From contig CAVVCO010000032.1 in NCBI GenBank assembly GCA_963746735.1, positions 184,588 to 248,587 on the forward strand: a stretch of DNA of 64,000 nt, given 5' to 3'. This document shows positions 20,376 through 31,900 of the stretch, piece by piece. Position 1 is the first letter of the stretch, and every line of letters starts with the position of its first letter. The notes under the pieces are model-generated. The model ran no database searches. It had not been told where the DNA came from and saw only the letters and a list, made by a program, of their open reading frames with translations. The stretch is from CAVSWT01 sp963746735. GTDB taxonomy: Bacteria; Bacteroidota; Ignavibacteria; Ignavibacteriales; Ignavibacteriaceae. The translations under genes and the position numbers were made by a program.

Positions 20376-21366
20376 ATGATAAAAAAATATAAGCTCTATT
20401 TTTTAACTATTGGTTTGGCGCTGCTTACAGCAATTATTTTCTGGCTTACTTTATCCTCCAAGCAAAATAATTTCCTAAAAAATTATAAAGAACCGGTATC
20501 TTCCAATACAATATTAAGTTCTCGCCCGATCTCAGTTGTTGGGGACTTACAGCGAACTTCTTTTTACGAAAGAATAATTGGAAGAGAACAAAATGACAAC
20601 GAAAGAAGAAAAATAGTTTCTGCTATTGCTGATGGAAATCCAGCTGCTGTAATCATTCTTGGGGATATGGTTTTTGATGGTTCAAGTAAAAATGAATGGA
20701 AAGACTTTGATAGTTTAATTAGTCCCATTAAAGAAAAAAGGATACCGGTATTTCCTGTTGTAGGAAATCATGAATATTGGGGAAATAATAATACAGCAAT
20801 GAAAAATCTTGTTAAGCAATTTCCAAATTTTTATTCAAGCCATTGGTACACTGTAAATTATGACAGCATCGCATTAATATTTTTAGATTCAAATGAATCT
20901 GATTTAACGGAGGAAGGATGGAAATTAGAGCATGATTGGCTTACAAAAACCGTCGCTAAATTTGATGCTTCTAAATCAATAAAGGCATAATAATATTTGA
21001 TCATCATCCTCCATTTACAAACAGTACAGTTACTGGAGATGAAGTAAATGTTCAGAAAAACTTTTTGCCGGCATTTTATAATTCAGGAAAGGCTTTACTT
21101 TTTATAAGCGGACATGCGCATACTTATGAGCATTTTTTTATTAAAGGAAAAACTTTTATTGTTTCAGGCGGAGGTGGTGGGCCCGAGTAAAATTGAAATC
21201 CGGAAATGATATTCATAAAGATTTATATAATGGAGAATCACCGCGCCCATTTAATTATCTTTTAATTGCAAAAGGAAATAATGGAATAAGAATAACCGCA
21301 AAAGGATTAAAAAAAGGAGGTTCAAAATTTTTTACAATGGAAGAATTTGAAATCAATTTTAAATAG
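20376..21366 (+). CDS. Calcineurin-like metallophosphoesterase, membrane-anchored (two frame breaks)
   Basis: Three frames join into a protein of about 330 residues. An N-terminal membrane segment (LYFLTIGLALLTAIIFWLTL) precedes the enzyme. Metal-site motifs are VVGDLQ (Asp57), ILGDMVFDG (Asp97), VVGNHEYWG (Asn131-His132), DHHPPF and SGHAHTYEH, the full metallophosphatase set. The first break is near 20985, where KGIIIFDHHPPF resumes; the second is near 21187 after GGGGGP, where VKLKSGNDIHKDLYNGES resumes. The C terminus is EEFEINFK. Both breaks keep the motif order, so I treat them as indels. It probably acts outside the membrane on an unknown phosphoester. Confidence 0.8.
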
Positions 21367-21455
21367 GGGGAATTTAGAATCTTTTTTAAAATTTGTGAAT
21401 CTAACGTATTGTTAATAAACTAATATTGTAATCCTTAAGAAACAAAGGGGTTAAA

Positions 21456-22092
21456 TTGAAAGCAGATATTAAAAATAAAATTCAGAACAATAGTTTAACT
21501 TACAAACAGTTTATCGATTTAACACAGAAAGAAATTGAAAACACTGATGCTAGTTCACTGAACGATGCAGAAAAAACTCTTTTTGAATACAAAAAATTAA
21601 ATCTTCAAAGAAGCAGCAGAATAGAAAAATATTATTCGGTTAATGATGAATTAAAATCAATAATTGAAAACATTAAGCAAATACAAAACTGGGTAATAAT
21701 AACTGAAAATTGGTGCGGCGATTCAGCTCAAAATCTGCCATACATAGCTGCTTTATCTAAATTAAACCCACTAATAACTTTTAAAATAATTCTGAGAGAT
21801 TCTAATCTTGATTTTATGGATCAACATTTGACAAATGGGACAAGAAGTATTCCTAAAGTTAATTGCCTTTGATGAAAATTGGAACAAGCTTTTTAATTGG
21901 GGACCAAGACCAAAAGCCGCTCAAGAGTTGATGGATCAGTTGAAAGCGGAAGGATTGCTTAAACAAGAAAAATATGAAAAACTTCATCTTTGGTATGGAA
22001 GAAACCGGGGGAAAGATATTGAAAAGGAGTTTAGCGAAATATTAACCATGCTAGTGGATATAAAAGAAGTCACATTTAATGAGGAAGGGTAA
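21456..22092 (+). CDS. Thioredoxin-like protein with WCGDS site (frame broken near 21850)
   Basis: Two frames join to about 210 residues. The redox motif is ENWCGDSAQNLP: the first cysteine (Cys87) is kept, but the second is serine (Ser90). The cis-proline region is GTRSIPKLIAFDENWN, recovered only when one base is shifted near 21850. This matches the Bacteroidota 'thioredoxin family' proteins with a long N-terminal helical part. The single cysteine means it cannot form the usual disulfide and may work as a monothiol isomerase, a reductase or a binding protein. The start is TTG at 21456 after AAAGGGG. No signal peptide. Confidence 0.8.
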
Positions 22093-22711
22093 AAGAAGGT
22101 CTAATGATAATTAGGAATTAATTTGAGAAATAATTTGATCAACATGTAAAATCCCTTTATTTCACTGAATAACACTTAAAAGTTAGCTCTTCAAATTAAA
22201 TAAAATATTAACTGCCTTACCATTTAATTTTAAATTAAGAAACTTTTCATCTAATAAAATATGGATATAGGTATCGCCTAAAATATCCTTTATTCTAGCT
22301 AATGGAGTTTTTTTAATCAATTAGTAAAATAAGTTTCAAGTCCAATGTTTTTTATTCCCTCACTCCTGTCACTTATATATAAAAATATGTTATAAAAGCA
22401 CTTCCAGCGATTTTTCTAATTTTTCCCCAAAATTTGACTATTGCTAAAATTGACACCCCTACTTAAAAACAAATTGATTCCCAGAATATTTTTAAATAGT
22501 AAAATGATAATTAAAAAGACCGCGATTCATGGTTAATATCTTACAATATAAATTTAAAAATGAAATAATATAGGAGTGAAAATGATATTTGGAATTATAA
22601 AACTAACTAATTTACAATTTATCAAAGGAAATATTTAATATTAATAGTTATAAAAGACAATAAAAAAGCCCGGCATCTGCCGGGCTTCAGTTTATAATAT
22701 TTAGTTAACTA
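22093..22711. other. Gene-poor 619-base stretch
   Basis: No convincing gene is seen. On the minus strand 22183-22320 is a 45-codon frame from TTG (TPLARIKDILGDTYIHILLD then LNGKAVNILFNLKS) that reads like a protein remnant but lacks a good ribosome site. On the plus strand an 18-codon frame at 22582-22638 has a GGAG site. Neither is supported further. The right edge holds the rlpA terminator. Confidence 0.4.
22666..22687 (-). terminator. Rho-independent terminator of rlpA
   Basis: The stem AAGCCCGGCA / TGCCGGGCTT is followed, on the minus strand, by a run of T residues. It lies 25 bases after the rlpA stop. Confidence 0.88.
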
Positions 22712-23206
22712 TTAATTTAATGTAATTACCGGGAAATTTACCCCTTCTAAGCTTACCTGCTCAACCTGAACCTTTTGAACTCCTTTTTCATAAAGTCCAA
22801 TTTGCAAAGCAGCAGCTTTAGACAAATCTAATTGTCTGCCTCTTATATAGGGGCCCCGATCATTAATTCTGACAATTACAGATTCTTGATTTCTGGGATT
22901 AGTAATTTTCAGTAAAGTACCAAATTTCAAGCTTTTATGGGCAGCTGTAAATGCCATTTGATCGTAAATTTCTCCGTTTGCGGTTAATTTTCCATGAAAT
23001 TTTGGACCATACCATGATGCGGTCCATTTACCCTGATCTGTGTAATTTATAATCGAATTGTTAAGTGTTACATCTTCTTCATTAACCGATGTCGTTATAT
23101 CCTCACTTGTAGCTGTTTCAGTAGTATTTCTGTCTTCCTTAATTATTGTAAATCCAACCAAAGCTACCATCACAAGGATATATAATGCCCTCGTTAATGC
23201 CCTCAA
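22712..23206 (-). CDS. rlpA: RlpA-like double-psi beta-barrel protein
   Basis: This 164-residue protein has an N-terminal hydrophobic segment (ALYILVMVALVGFTII), then a linker rich in Thr, Glu and Asp, then the RlpA domain from about residue 60. The domain has ASWYGPKFHGKLTANGE, TAAHKSLKFGT, VRINDRGPYIRGRQLDLS and AAALQIG. RlpA proteins bind or cleave peptidoglycan strands that lack peptides. The catalytic Glu/Asp positions (E in TANGE, D in NDRGP) are present. There is no SPOR domain, so it is a short form. It is monocistronic, with its own terminator, and divergent from the alpha-2-macroglobulin gene. Confidence 0.9.
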   Translation of the reverse strand: MRALTRALYILVMVALVGFTIIKEDRNTTETATSEDITTSVNEEDVTLNNSIINYTDQGKWTASWYGPKFHGKLTANGEIYDQMAFTAAHKSLKFGTLLKITNPRNQESVIVRINDRGPYIRGRQLDLSKAAALQIGLYEKGVQKVQVEQVSLEGVNFPVITLN

Positions 23207-23495
23207 TGATTACCTCTTTATTTGTTATTGTAAAATGACAATCTTAATTTATGACCCTCTCGGTGTAATAGCAATAAAGTAGTTCACAAGTAGAGCCGAT
23301 TGTGGTTGATAGCAAATATTCGACTATAATGGTGTTTAAGTCGGAAACAAGGCGCAAAGTTAAATTTATATTAAATTTTTTAAGGAAATATTGCAGTAAT
23401 TTTAATAAAAATTTAGTTTCTTCTGTTAATAAAAATTTTTGTTGGCACTTTTTCATTTCTTATCTGTATAATCACCCAAAACAATTGGAGCTTGT

Positions 23496-26400
23496 ATGAA
23501 ATTTCAGATGTCTACTTTTCGCAAGATCATTTTAGTTTTATCCTTCGTCATCCCCTTTCTTTTGGGAAGTGTTCTTCAAAATAAATCTGAAGAAGATTAC
23601 AAATTCTATTTATCAAACTATACAACTTACTCCCCAGGTTCGGATGTAATGGTAAACATTTACCTGTACAACAGGAATTGGGGAAAGCGGGATTTTAATT
23701 TGAAGCTTCTTAAAATAGATGATCCGGTTAGCTTTTTCAGCAAGCTTGATAAATCTAATTTCAGATACCAATTTGATATTTGGGGACAGAATAAAGAGAT
23801 ACTACTTAAATATACTTCTATCGTAAAAGATTGGAATAAAAGGATTTATACCTCCTCAAAATATAATAGCAACGAAAATATTGATGCAGGAAAAATCAAA
23901 GAACCCGGAATTTATATTCTTCAAGCAATCTCAGGAAATCAAGTTGCATATTGCGGGATTGTTGTATCCGATTTAGCCATGATTTATAAATCAAGCAAGA
24001 ACCAAATAATAGCTTTTGTCGCAGACTCAAAAACTGGTAAGTTTCAAGAAGATGCTGAGTTTATGCTTTATAACAATGGGAACTTAATCGAAAAGAAAAA
24101 GGCAAATGATGAAGACATAGCGGTATTTAATATCAATAATAAGGATAAAACTAAAGATAATTCAACTCTTGCTTCCGGTCAGGCAAGCCTAATAATTGCA
24201 AAAACCAGCGATGAAGTGATTGTCAATAATCCTTACTTTTACTTTGGCAATGGCGATCAAAAAAATTACTCTGTTTATGTTTACACTAATCAGCCAGTAT
24301 ATAGGCCTTCACAGGAAGTTCACTTCAAAGCTATAATTCGTAAAAAGAATAGTAATGAATTAATTAATGTCCCGTATGAAAAATTTAATGTTTCCATCAA
24401 ATCACCTAAAAACAAGGAAGTTTTCTCAAAAGAGCTAAAAACCAACGAATTTGGGACTATTTCTTCAAGTTTTATTTTAGATGAAGAAGCAGACCTTGGC
24501 GATTATTCCATTCAGATTTCTCAGGATAATAGAAATTATTACGGTTCTTTCAGTGTTGAAGAATATAAAAAGCCGGAGTACCTGGTAAAAATTAAAACAG
24601 GCAAAGACCAATACGCTGCCGGGGATAATCTTACTGGAAAAGTTTCGGCTGATTATTACTTCGGTTCTCCGGTTACTACTGGTTCAGTTAATGTTCGGAT
24701 TTACAAGCAGGCTTATTGGCGCCCCTGGTGGTACTGGTCAGAATATTCCTGGTTTTACAATTCTTTTTACAAAGGCTATAATTGGGGACGCGGCGGTCAG
24801 CAGCAAATTTTTCAAACCGATGGGAAGCTGAACAGCAAAGGCGAATTCGAATTTAATTATACTGTTGAAGATAAACTTGACGGCGATTTTACCTACACAA
24901 TTACCGCCGAAGTAACTGACAATTCAAGAAGAGCTATTTCAGGTTCGGCACAGGTTTATGTAACTCGTGGCAGCTTCACCATCTCAACATCACCGGAAAA
25001 ATATTTTTATGAAAAAGGAAGAAAAATAAAACTAAGAGTTAATGCTTCCGACTTTTCAGACAAACCAATTGAGACTCCTTTTGAAATTGAAATTAAGTAT
25101 CCTGATACAAAGAAAGGAAATAATTATCAAAGTTCTGATAAGAAAGAAATACTCCATGGTTCAACTGATAAATTTGGGAAAGCGATTATGGAGTTCATCC
25201 CGGAATATTCTTATACCGGCTACTTTAGTTATACAGTTTCAGCAAAAGATGAAAAGGGCAGAGAGATAAGTGCCGGCAGCTCCTTCTTTGTTGGCGATAA
25301 AGAACGTTACTATTACTGGCGAAACAGCAGCGGTTTGGAAATTATAACGGATAAAGATTCTTATGAAAAAGGGGATACACTAACAGCATATATATTTGGC
25401 CCGAAAGAAAAAACAGATGTTCTTCTAACTTTTGAAACCGACATCTTTTTAAAGTACAAAAAATATAGAGTCGGCAGTAGCGGAGTTGAAATAAAACAAA
25501 TTCTTACAGATAAATTTTCTCCGAGCTTTAATATTACGGTTAATTATTTAAATGACGGTCAATTTTATTCTACCAACAAATTGATTGGTGTTCTGGCAAA
25601 AGATAAGTTTTTAAATATTTCACTTACTCCAAATAAAAAAGAGTATAAGCCCGGAGAGAACGCATCTTATCAAATTTTAGTGAAAGATTTTAAAGGAAAC
25701 GCAGTTCCCAATACTGAACTTTCTTTGGGAATAATTGATGAAAGCATATATGCAATAAAAGATGAAAGTGTTCAGGATATTACTAATTTCTTTTACTCAC
25801 CAAACTATTCTTATATCCCAACATATAATTCATTGACTCAAAACAGCTTTAGTTCAACAAGCCGATATGCAACCTTTATTGATAAAAATTATTTCTCAAA
25901 TGACATCAAAGATCAAAAGGGAAATGGAAATTTGTACGGCAAAGTAAAATTTAAAGATGATAATTCGGATTATTCAGATTTATATATCATCCTAAATAAA
26001 GACAATAGATTTTACAAAACTAAAGTTGATGAAAAAGGTAATTATGAATTTAAGAAAATTGAAAAAGGGAAATATGATATTCTTGTCCAATATAATCAGT
26101 CGGGATTAGTTTTAATTGAATCCATAACAGTTAGCGATTTTACTGAACATAATATTGAAATTGAAAAAACCATTAATCAATTCAGGCAGGAAATTGGAGA
26201 TTCGGATGGCGGAGCAGTAAATGAATTAGCCGTAAGATCTGAAAGTGCAATATCTATGAAATCAATGGGCATGGTTGACCAAATGAATGCGCCGTTAGCA
26301 AAAGATAAAAAAGGAGATTATCAAAAAGCGGAGCTTCGTTCCAAATTTGTAGATGCGCTAATTTGGAAAGCAAACATTGTAACAGATGTAAATGGAAAAG

Positions 26401-28553
26401 CAACTGTCAGTTTTAAGATGCCTGATAACCTAACAACCTGGCGAGCAACAGCAAGAGGAATTACTAAAAATTCGGATGTCGGACAGCAAGTTGACAAAGT
26501 TATATCCAGAAAAAATCTTCTGGTTAGAATGGAAACGCCACGCTTCTTTAGAGAAGGGGATGAACTTGTTATTTCAACAATCGTTCATAATTATTTAAGT
26601 GAAGATAAGACAACTAAAGTTTCATTCAATGTTAAAAACTTAAGATTGATTTCTTCCGAAATTAATACTGCCGGTTATAATGGACACGCAAATAAAATTT
26701 CTGATTCGACTTATGAATTAACAATTAAAAAAGATTCTGAAGTTAGAATTGACTGGCGTGTAAAAGTTGTTGATCCCGCTGGTGAAGCTAAGCTTACAGC
26801 AGAGGCCTTGACAAATGAAGAATCCGATGCGATGGAATTAAAAGTCCCTATTCTTCCAAAAGGCTTTAAAATTATTGATGGACTTACAACTGATTTCGCA
26901 GATGAAAATAAGACTGAAAATTTGCAATTCAACATACCAGGTGATGTTGATTTAAGGACTGCCACTTTTTCGTTTTCTGTTAGTCCATCTCTCGCAGGGA
27001 CAATATTAAAGGCATTGGATGATTTAGTCGGTTATCCTTACGGCTGTGTTGAACAAACCATGAGCCGATTCCTACCCACAATAATTGTTGCAAATACATT
27101 TAGGCAAATTGATGCACCTTTAAAAGCCAAAACAATTGAAGAGCTTCCGGACATGGCAGAAAAGGGATTGAAGCGCCTTTACAACTTTCAGCATTCTGAC
27201 GGCGGATGGGGCTGGTGGGAAAATGACCAAACTCATCCTTACATGACAGCTTATGTAATTTACGGAATGAGTTTAGCAAAGCAGGCTGATTTTGAAATTG
27301 ATGAAAATATTTATCAAAGAGGAAAAAATAGCCTGAGAAATCAAATTCAAAATTTTAAAGGCGAAGGAAATGATGTTGATAATACCACTCTTGCGTTTAT
27401 GATTTATTCTTTATCAACAGCAGAAAAAAGCAACGGAAATGATAAAGAATTTTTGAACGATATGATTTCTGTTCTTTTGAAAAAGGATTTAAATCCATAT
27501 TCACTTTCACTTTTAATTATAAGTTTGGAAAATTTAAATAATCATTCACTTGCTGTTGAACAATCATCGCGCTTAAAAGAGATGGTTGAAGTGGATAATA
27601 ATTATGCTTACTGGGGCGGAAAGCAGTGGCATTATAACTGGCAGGATGATAAAGTCCAGGGAACTGCTTTTGCTTTGAAAGCTTTATTAAAAACGAATCC
27701 AAATGATGAGCTTATTTCTAAAGCAGTTCGATTTTTAATGCTGCAAAAACATGGATTTTCATGGCGTTCAACCCAGGAAACTGCAACAGTTATTTTTGCT
27801 TTGACTGATTATTTAAAATCAACAAACGAGCTTAATCCAAATTATTCCGTTGAAGTATTTGTGAATGATAAAAAGTTCTTTGAAAAATCACTAACCAAAG
27901 ACGATATCTTTTCTCCTTCATCAACGATAAGATTAAGCGGATTGAGTGATAAAATATTAAAGAACGGAAATAACAAAATAAAAATTGTGAAGCACGGTTC
28001 AGGTAAATTGTATTTCTCAGGAGTAAATGAATATTTCACAAAAGATGAAAAACAACTGTCAAAGCAAAACGGATTTAAAATCAGACGTGAATATTACATT
28101 CTAAAACCCGAAGAAAGCAGCGGCAGAATAATTTATTTAAAGCAGAAATTTAACGGCGAGGTTACTTCCGGACAGGACATATTCGTTAAGACTTATGTCG
28201 AGTCAACTCGCGGTGATTTTCAATATTTCATGCTTGAAGATATGCTGCCTTCCGGTTTTGAAATAGTTAAAGACATTGATAAATATGAAATTGAAGGCGA
28301 AGATCACTATAGAATTTATGATAATTATTATTACCGTCCCTGGCGATGGTTTTATGCCGACAGAGAATACCGCGATGAAAAAGTTTCATTCTTCGTTACA
28401 AACATAAACAGCAGTATGGAATTCACTTATATAATGAAAGCCCAAATTCCGGGTGAGTACACGGTTATGCCTGCACAAGGCAGTTTAATGTATTACCCTG
28501 AAATTAACGGCAACAGCAAAATGATTAATGTGACTGTGAATGATATGAAATAA
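23496..28553 (+). CDS. Bacterial alpha-2-macroglobulin
   Basis: This 1685-residue secreted protein starts with an N-terminal signal (ILVLSFVIPFLLGSVL) and has the serial MG beta-sandwich domains of alpha-2-macroglobulins, including YTNQPVYRPSQEVHFKA. A carboxypeptidase-regulatory-like insert lies around residues 810-880 (LYGKVKFKDD to GKYDILVQYN). The A2M domain follows (ALIWKANIVTDVNGKATVSF, then MPDNLTTWRATARG). The thioester motif is YGCVEQ with Cys1184 and Gln1187, so the reactive bond is probably formed. A terpenoid-cyclase-like helical domain follows (GGWGWWENDQTHPYMTAY). Such proteins trap attacking proteases in the periplasm. They often pair with PBP1C, which is absent here. The gene is intact despite its length. 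Confidence 0.93.
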   Translation: MKFQMSTFRKIILVLSFVIPFLLGSVLQNKSEEDYKFYLSNYTTYSPGSDVMVNIYLYNRNWGKRDFNLKLLKIDDPVSFFSKLDKSNFRYQFDIWGQNKEILLKYTSIVKDWNKRIYTSSKYNSNENIDAGKIKEPGIYILQAISGNQVAYCGIVVSDLAMIYKSSKNQIIAFVADSKTGKFQEDAEFMLYNNGNLIEKKKANDEDIAVFNINNKDKTKDNSTLASGQASLIIAKTSDEVIVNNPYFYFGNGDQKNYSVYVYTNQPVYRPSQEVHFKAIIRKKNSNELINVPYEKFNVSIKSPKNKEVFSKELKTNEFGTISSSFILDEEADLGDYSIQISQDNRNYYGSFSVEEYKKPEYLVKIKTGKDQYAAGDNLTGKVSADYYFGSPVTTGSVNVRIYKQAYWRPWWYWSEYSWFYNSFYKGYNWGRGGQQQIFQTDGKLNSKGEFEFNYTVEDKLDGDFTYTITAEVTDNSRRAISGSAQVYVTRGSFTISTSPEKYFYEKGRKIKLRVNASDFSDKPIETPFEIEIKYPDTKKGNNYQSSDKKEILHGSTDKFGKAIMEFIPEYSYTGYFSYTVSAKDEKGREISAGSSFFVGDKERYYYWRNSSGLEIITDKDSYEKGDTLTAYIFGPKEKTDVLLTFETDIFLKYKKYRVGSSGVEIKQILTDKFSPSFNITVNYLNDGQFYSTNKLIGVLAKDKFLNISLTPNKKEYKPGENASYQILVKDFKGNAVPNTELSLGIIDESIYAIKDESVQDITNFFYSPNYSYIPTYNSLTQNSFSSTSRYATFIDKNYFSNDIKDQKGNGNLYGKVKFKDDNSDYSDLYIILNKDNRFYKTKVDEKGNYEFKKIEKGKYDILVQYNQSGLVLIESITVSDFTEHNIEIEKTINQFRQEIGDSDGGAVNELAVRSESAISMKSMGMVDQMNAPLAKDKKGDYQKAELRSKFVDALIWKANIVTDVNGKATVSFKMPDNLTTWRATARGITKNSDVGQQVDKVISRKNLLVRMETPRFFREGDELVISTIVHNYLSEDKTTKVSFNVKNLRLISSEINTAGYNGHANKISDSTYELTIKKDSEVRIDWRVKVVDPAGEAKLTAEALTNEESDAMELKVPILPKGFKIIDGLTTDFADENKTENLQFNIPGDVDLRTATFSFSVSPSLAGTILKALDDLVGYPYGCVEQTMSRFLPTIIVANTFRQIDAPLKAKTIEELPDMAEKGLKRLYNFQHSDGGWGWWENDQTHPYMTAYVIYGMSLAKQADFEIDENIYQRGKNSLRNQIQNFKGEGNDVDNTTLAFMIYSLSTAEKSNGNDKEFLNDMISVLLKKDLNPYSLSLLIISLENLNNHSLAVEQSSRLKEMVEVDNNYAYWGGKQWHYNWQDDKVQGTAFALKALLKTNPNDELISKAVRFLMLQKHGFSWRSTQETATVIFALTDYLKSTNELNPNYSVEVFVNDKKFFEKSLTKDDIFSPSSTIRLSGLSDKILKNGNNKIKIVKHGSGKLYFSGVNEYFTKDEKQLSKQNGFKIRREYYILKPEESSGRIIYLKQKFNGEVTSGQDIFVKTYVESTRGDFQYFMLEDMLPSGFEIVKDIDKYEIEGEDHYRIYDNYYYRPWRWFYADREYRDEKVSFFVTNINSSMEFTYIMKAQIPGEYTVMPAQGSLMYYPEINGNSKMINVTVNDMK

Positions 28554-28593
28554 GATTTTTTAAAATCATATTTTGAAAAGATAATTAACTCAT

Positions 28594-28626
28594 AACCTTC
28601 AAGGTTAGCATTCAACCTTGAAGGTT
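28594..28626. repeat. 13-bp inverted repeat AACCTTCAAGGTT / AACCTTGAAGGTT
   Basis: A perfect 13-bp stem with a 7-base loop lies after the alpha-2-macroglobulin gene; each arm is itself almost a palindrome. A single arm (AACCTTGAAGGTT) recurs at 61798-61810. There is no T-run, so it is a repeat or weak terminator. The 362 bases from 28554 to the next start otherwise hold only the egtD remnant and a leader. Confidence 0.6.
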
Positions 28627-28637
28627 TCCCTGTCACA

Positions 28638-28730
28638 TTAATTTTTCACTCTCAAATACTGAATGCTGAACAAATTATTTTTATCAGTCCAAATTTTTTA
28701 AACCTCAAAATAATCCGAAACCAATTCAGC
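28638..28730 (-). pseudogene. Remnant of the 3' end of an egtD gene
   Basis: These 93 bases match the last 93 bases of the egtD gene at 34985-35077, in the same orientation, with 82 identical positions by my count. The translated remnant ends DKNNLFSIQYLRVKN where egtD ends DKDNLFSIQYLRVKN. Most differences are silent or conservative, so the copy was once a real coding end; one change makes an in-frame stop. Similarity stops at 28730. The two copies bracket the 28.9-35.0 kb module. Confidence 0.85.
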
Positions 28731-28915
28731 AAAAATTTATCTTTCTATTAGGAGATTCTCTTTATGCCCATCTAAATAATAATGGATAGAAGTTGGAATT
28801 TATAAAGGAAAAATAATATATTGCTTTTACAAAACGTTTTCGGCATATCTTTTTAATCAGAATATATCTTTCTTAAAAAATAAATTTTATCTCAGGGCGT
28901 AGAAAGGAAAAGGAA

Positions 28916-31900
28916 ATGAGGTCACAGAACCCATTCACCAATCGGTTTGCTTTGTCGTTTTTGATTTTCATTCTGTTCTAAATTCCACACTAACAATTGC
29001 CCAGTGGGATGTAGTAATAAATATTCCAGCCCATTCCCATCCCCATACATTGGGGATTGGGAAAGTAACCCTACTATTGGTTCACTTACTATTACAAATA
29101 ATACTTCTTCACAAGCTGATGTGTTTATTTATTTAACCATTTCTCATAGCAGCATCGGAGTTATAGCAAGCAGGAAATAGTGAGCCAATCACAACTTTGC
29201 CGGGAATTCCCACTCAAATTAATTCTGATAAATTTATTGACTGGAACACAGTAACATACAATGCAAGCTTACAAGATCAAATTATTCAAACCGGCAGACT
29301 GCCCGAAGGAGAATACAGTGCTTGCATTACATTAAAAGATATCAACGGAAAGATTCTAGAATCTGATGTATGCTGTTCAGTTTAATATTGTTTATCCTTC
29401 CCCGCCATCATTATTCTATCCAGCCGATGGTGATCAACTCACATCAAATTATCCGATCTTTACATGGACACCGGTACAAGTTCCTCCAGACTATCAGCTA
29501 AGATACATAATAAAAATTACGGAAATACTTCCTGGCCAGACACCCAATCAAGCACTGCTTGCAAATAATGTTCAGTATGAAGACGATAATCTTTTCACTA
29601 CGAACATGCAGTATCCAGTAAGTGCATTGCCACTTGAACCAGGGAAAACTTATGCCTGGCAAGTACAAGCTGTCGATCAGAACGGTTTTCCGCCATCTGA
29701 CAACGAGGGTAAAAGTGAGATATGGACTTTTGTTATGCCTAATGAAACAGTCCATGATTCAACCTTCCAAGCCGCTCCGTTATCTATTGAAATTGCTCCA
29801 GATGCTACTGGCCCATTCAGTAATTTTGAAAGTTCTTCCTTCGATAGTGTTGCCAACCGATTAGAGCCATACAATTTATCAGGTGGAACAGTTGCACTGC
29901 CGATGAACTCTCTATCCGGTACAAAGGAAATGATTTTTGACAAGATTATTATAGCAGCTGCAAGCAGGGGCATCTACATCGATCGTCAGAAGAAATCCAT
30001 TGCCATAAAAGGAAGTTTAACGAGAGATGGAAGAACGTATGAAGTTCTATTTGTAGCTGCTTGGGGCTCTCGCCATGATCCTCGTAATAAAGCAATAATT
30101 TTAAAAGGGCCTCTTCTATCACGTTTATTCCCCAATGTTCTTAGCGGCCTGACAGAAGAATACCTGACGTTCTCTCTTGCTGATTTCGACCTAAAGATAG
30201 GCGATTACCCGGATTCAGTAAAAAATTTCTTTGGTGATGAGAAAGGAACTGAGTTAAAACGCGGCATAAATTTTCTGGGAAAGTTTGACCTGCATAATAC
30301 CCCAAGAATAGCAGACTTAATGAAAACTCTTAGAGTTAAAGAACCTAGTGTTGAACTGAAAGGTTACGTTAGTCAAAATGTTAATTGGGTGTTCTCATCA
30401 AAAGAAAAATTGAGCAGAGAGAAAACTACTGAAATGTCATTAAGTGCAGGCATTCCTCTTACCGATTCACTTACCAGCTGGATGCCGGAAGCAGATGCTG
30501 AACTAGAATTTTCATGGGAACACAAAAAAACAATTGGAACTGATTCAGCTGAAAATAAATTTACTCCGAAGCTAACTCTTCAATCAAAACTAACATTTCC
30601 ATTTCTTAGAAATGCTACACGCCTTAGCGATACTATAGGAGTCAAAGGATCAATTGCAATTGATATTGATGCTGAAGGTTCACATGAATGGGTTGCAACA
30701 TTAGAGACCAGCGATATTCTAAATTTCCCCAAGTTTGAAAATGTGTTCAAGCTCCATGCGCCTCAGATTGAGTGGAACATTACTAAAAGCAGTGTAAAAT
30801 TCGAGAGTAACTTTGACTTTGGGAGGTATGAAAATGCTGGAAAGATAGGAATAGAGCTTAGTAAGAACAAGAAAAGTGCTTTAGATACAACTGGGTTACA
30901 GGCTACAACTAATCCAACAACAGGATCCCCTGGCTCAAAAGATAGCTCGAAAGTACCTCCTGGTGGTGTGCCAACTCCTTTCAAACAAGCTGAGTTACTT
31001 ACACTTATGAATAAAGGAAGTAATGAACCGCTTAGCCACGGAGAAAAATCAAATAATTCAGAGGTGGATAGTAGTGGAAAAGTCGGAAAAGAATTTGGAA
31101 GTAAAAGTAACAGCGAGTTTCTCTCAATCTGCTCTTAAAGCTTTTCGGTTATTGGGGAGATAATTAAAACTGCACTAAATCTTAAAGAAAATCTTTTCGG
31201 GGATATTAATAATTACCCTGCGATAAGGCATGCTGTGCCCCCACTTAAAAATCCGCCGGAAGATATTATGGATTTCTTAAATAATCTTCCTGCACTTGAT
31301 GAACTTTCAATGTCATTTAGTCCGCAATTTCCCGGATCGATGGTAATTAAGGGAAGGATGACTTATCAAAATTCTTCAACGGATATTTTAATTTCAAGAG
31401 CTGAGTCATCATCAAAGAGAGGTTTCTTGCTAGGCTTGGAACCGCAAAATTGGTCTATTAAAAACTACTTCCCGGATTTTTCATTGCCTGGAGTTAATAA
31501 TTTAACTCTTTCAAATGTTGCACTAGTTTTCAGTAACGTAGAAGGAATAATGCCATCATCTGCATTGACAAATGAAGAGTTGGAGTTCTATTCTAAGGCA
31601 TACGGCAAAGACAACTTTACAGTTGTAATACAACCAGGCCTCAATCTTATAGCAAACATTCCATCAGATAACCTTAATAACGATAAACTTGCCCCGCTCA
31701 TGAAAAAACTTGGTATCCAGCAAGGAAATATTTTGCTTGAAGGAAGTCTTGGAACAAAGATAAAAGATATCTACTTGCTTGCCGAATTTCCTTCAATGCA
31801 TCCGGAAGGCTCGCCGGATTGGTTTAAGTCCGGCCAAATGGCAATTGAGTTAACCGGTTTACCTTCCATTGGGCTTGCAGGAGTTTTGAATGTTAAGATT

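Noticed and set aside
22582..22638. 18-codon frame after a GGAG site
   Set aside because: Too short to judge and without conserved features.
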